Assembly: GCA_903896775.1 (NCBI GenBank)
Contig: CAITZE010000389.1
Span: 1-6,612 of the forward strand
Source: an uncultured bacterium
Lineage (GTDB): Bacteria; Pseudomonadota; Alphaproteobacteria; Rhodospirillales; Rhodospirillaceae
DNA: 6,612 nt
Reading direction: 5' to 3'
In this document: positions 6,300-6,612 of the stretch, in pieces
Position numbering within the stretch: the first letter of the stretch is position 1
Layout of the letters: each line of letters starts with the position of its first letter
The notes under the pieces: generated by a model
Seen by the model: the letters and a program-made list of their open reading frames with translations, nothing else
Told to the model about the DNA's origin: nothing
Databases searched by the model: none
Made by a program: the position numbers and the translations under genes

Positions 6300-6325
6300 T
6301 TTGCAAGTGATGGTAGTAAACGCAC

Positions 6326-6612
6326 TTACGATGTGGGGTTTTCTATCACGCTCTTTTTTGAGCGTTCGCTGATGATAATCACCGCGATCATGAACACAGC
6401 GAGCGCGAGCGACGATGCGATGCGGCTGAGATTGAGGCCGCCGGCATCAACCGGCTTGGTAAGCATATCGCCGACCGTTGCGCCGAGCGGGCGCGTCAGC
6501 ACAAAGGCCGCCCAGAATAAAATCGTGCGCGAGAATTTGGTGAAGTAATACGCAGCACCGATGATGACGAGCGCCGCGCCGAACACCGCCGCACCACCGT
6601 CGACGCCGAGGC
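6326..6612 (-). CDS. COG4705-like integral membrane protein, C-terminal part
   Basis: The frame is open to the right edge (first whole codon at 6610) and ends at TAA 6328-6326, so 94 C-terminal residues are visible and the N-terminus lies outside the window. Three hydrophobic segments can be seen: roughly visible residues 7-24, 30-44 and 66-85. Between the second and third is FWAAFVLTRPLGATVGD (32-48) followed by KP, a Gly-Gly-Leu turn and LS-R. I recognise this as the repeated signature of the uncharacterised membrane-anchored COG4705 family, whose proteins are built from copies of this motif. The tail after the last segment (SERSKKS...) is positively charged and probably cytoplasmic. A GTG at 6586 could be read as a start but sits inside a continuing family-like sequence, so it is internal. 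Function unknown. Confidence 0.75.
   Translation of the reverse strand, partial: LGVDGGAAVFGAALVIIGAAYYFTKFSRTILFWAAFVLTRPLGATVGDMLTKPVDAGGLNLSRIASSLALAVFMIAVIIISERSKKSVIENPTS

Noticed and set aside
5678..6310. Plus-strand open frame of 210 codons
   Set aside because: It overlaps the whole exported-protein gene, which has a signal peptide, ribosome site and terminator. The product is Arg/Asp-rich with no domain.

Overview
The window reads as a chromosomal stretch of a GC-rich Gram-negative bacterium, most likely an alphaproteobacterium. The pointers are high GC at third codon positions, a hybrid-signalling protein with an 'AHDxNN' H-box of the kind common in alphaproteobacterial hybrid kinases, a GGAAC-N16-CGTT promoter like those read by the alphaproteobacterial general-stress sigma factor EcfG, and an aminotransferase that resembles hopanoid-associated HpnO. 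The genus cannot be read from the sequence. No rRNA, tRNA, CRISPR array, insertion sequence or phage gene was seen.

Layout. Positions 1-255 (+) hold the end of a small exported Ala/Pro-rich protein. Positions 435-1445 (+) encode a radical SAM enzyme with a C-terminal SPASM/twitch-like cysteine cluster. It converges, with a 5-nt gap, on a minus-strand gene (1451-2629) for a receiver-DHp-receiver signalling protein that has no ATPase domain. That gene is preceded by a candidate EcfG-type promoter (2676-2700) and, further upstream, a striking nested palindrome (2718-2759). Next on the minus strand are a family-4 glycosyltransferase gene (2768-3916) and, 45 nt upstream of it, a class III PLP aminotransferase gene (3962-5338). 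These two are probably co-transcribed. Beyond them lie an exported protein of unknown function with its own intrinsic terminator (5494-6181, minus) and the C-terminal part of a COG4705-like membrane protein that runs off the right edge (6326-6612, minus).

Main result. The glycosyltransferase gene is longer than its obvious open frame. The true N-terminus (ATG at 3916, with a ribosome-binding site) lies in the same frame, separated from the rest by one TAA codon at 3773-3775. Everything on both sides of the stop reads as good glycosyltransferase sequence, so this is a single nonsense change (or a sequencing error) in an otherwise intact gene.

How the genes may work together. The aminotransferase and glycosyltransferase could act on a shared envelope lipid or glycan, but no partner genes are present to prove it. 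The signalling protein could be a phosphotransfer hub tied to the stress response; this is inferred from its domain layout and promoter motif. I see no convincing new multi-gene system here. The points most worth following are the ATPase-less receiver-DHp-receiver protein with its promoter region, the interrupted glycosyltransferase, and the orphan radical SAM enzyme.
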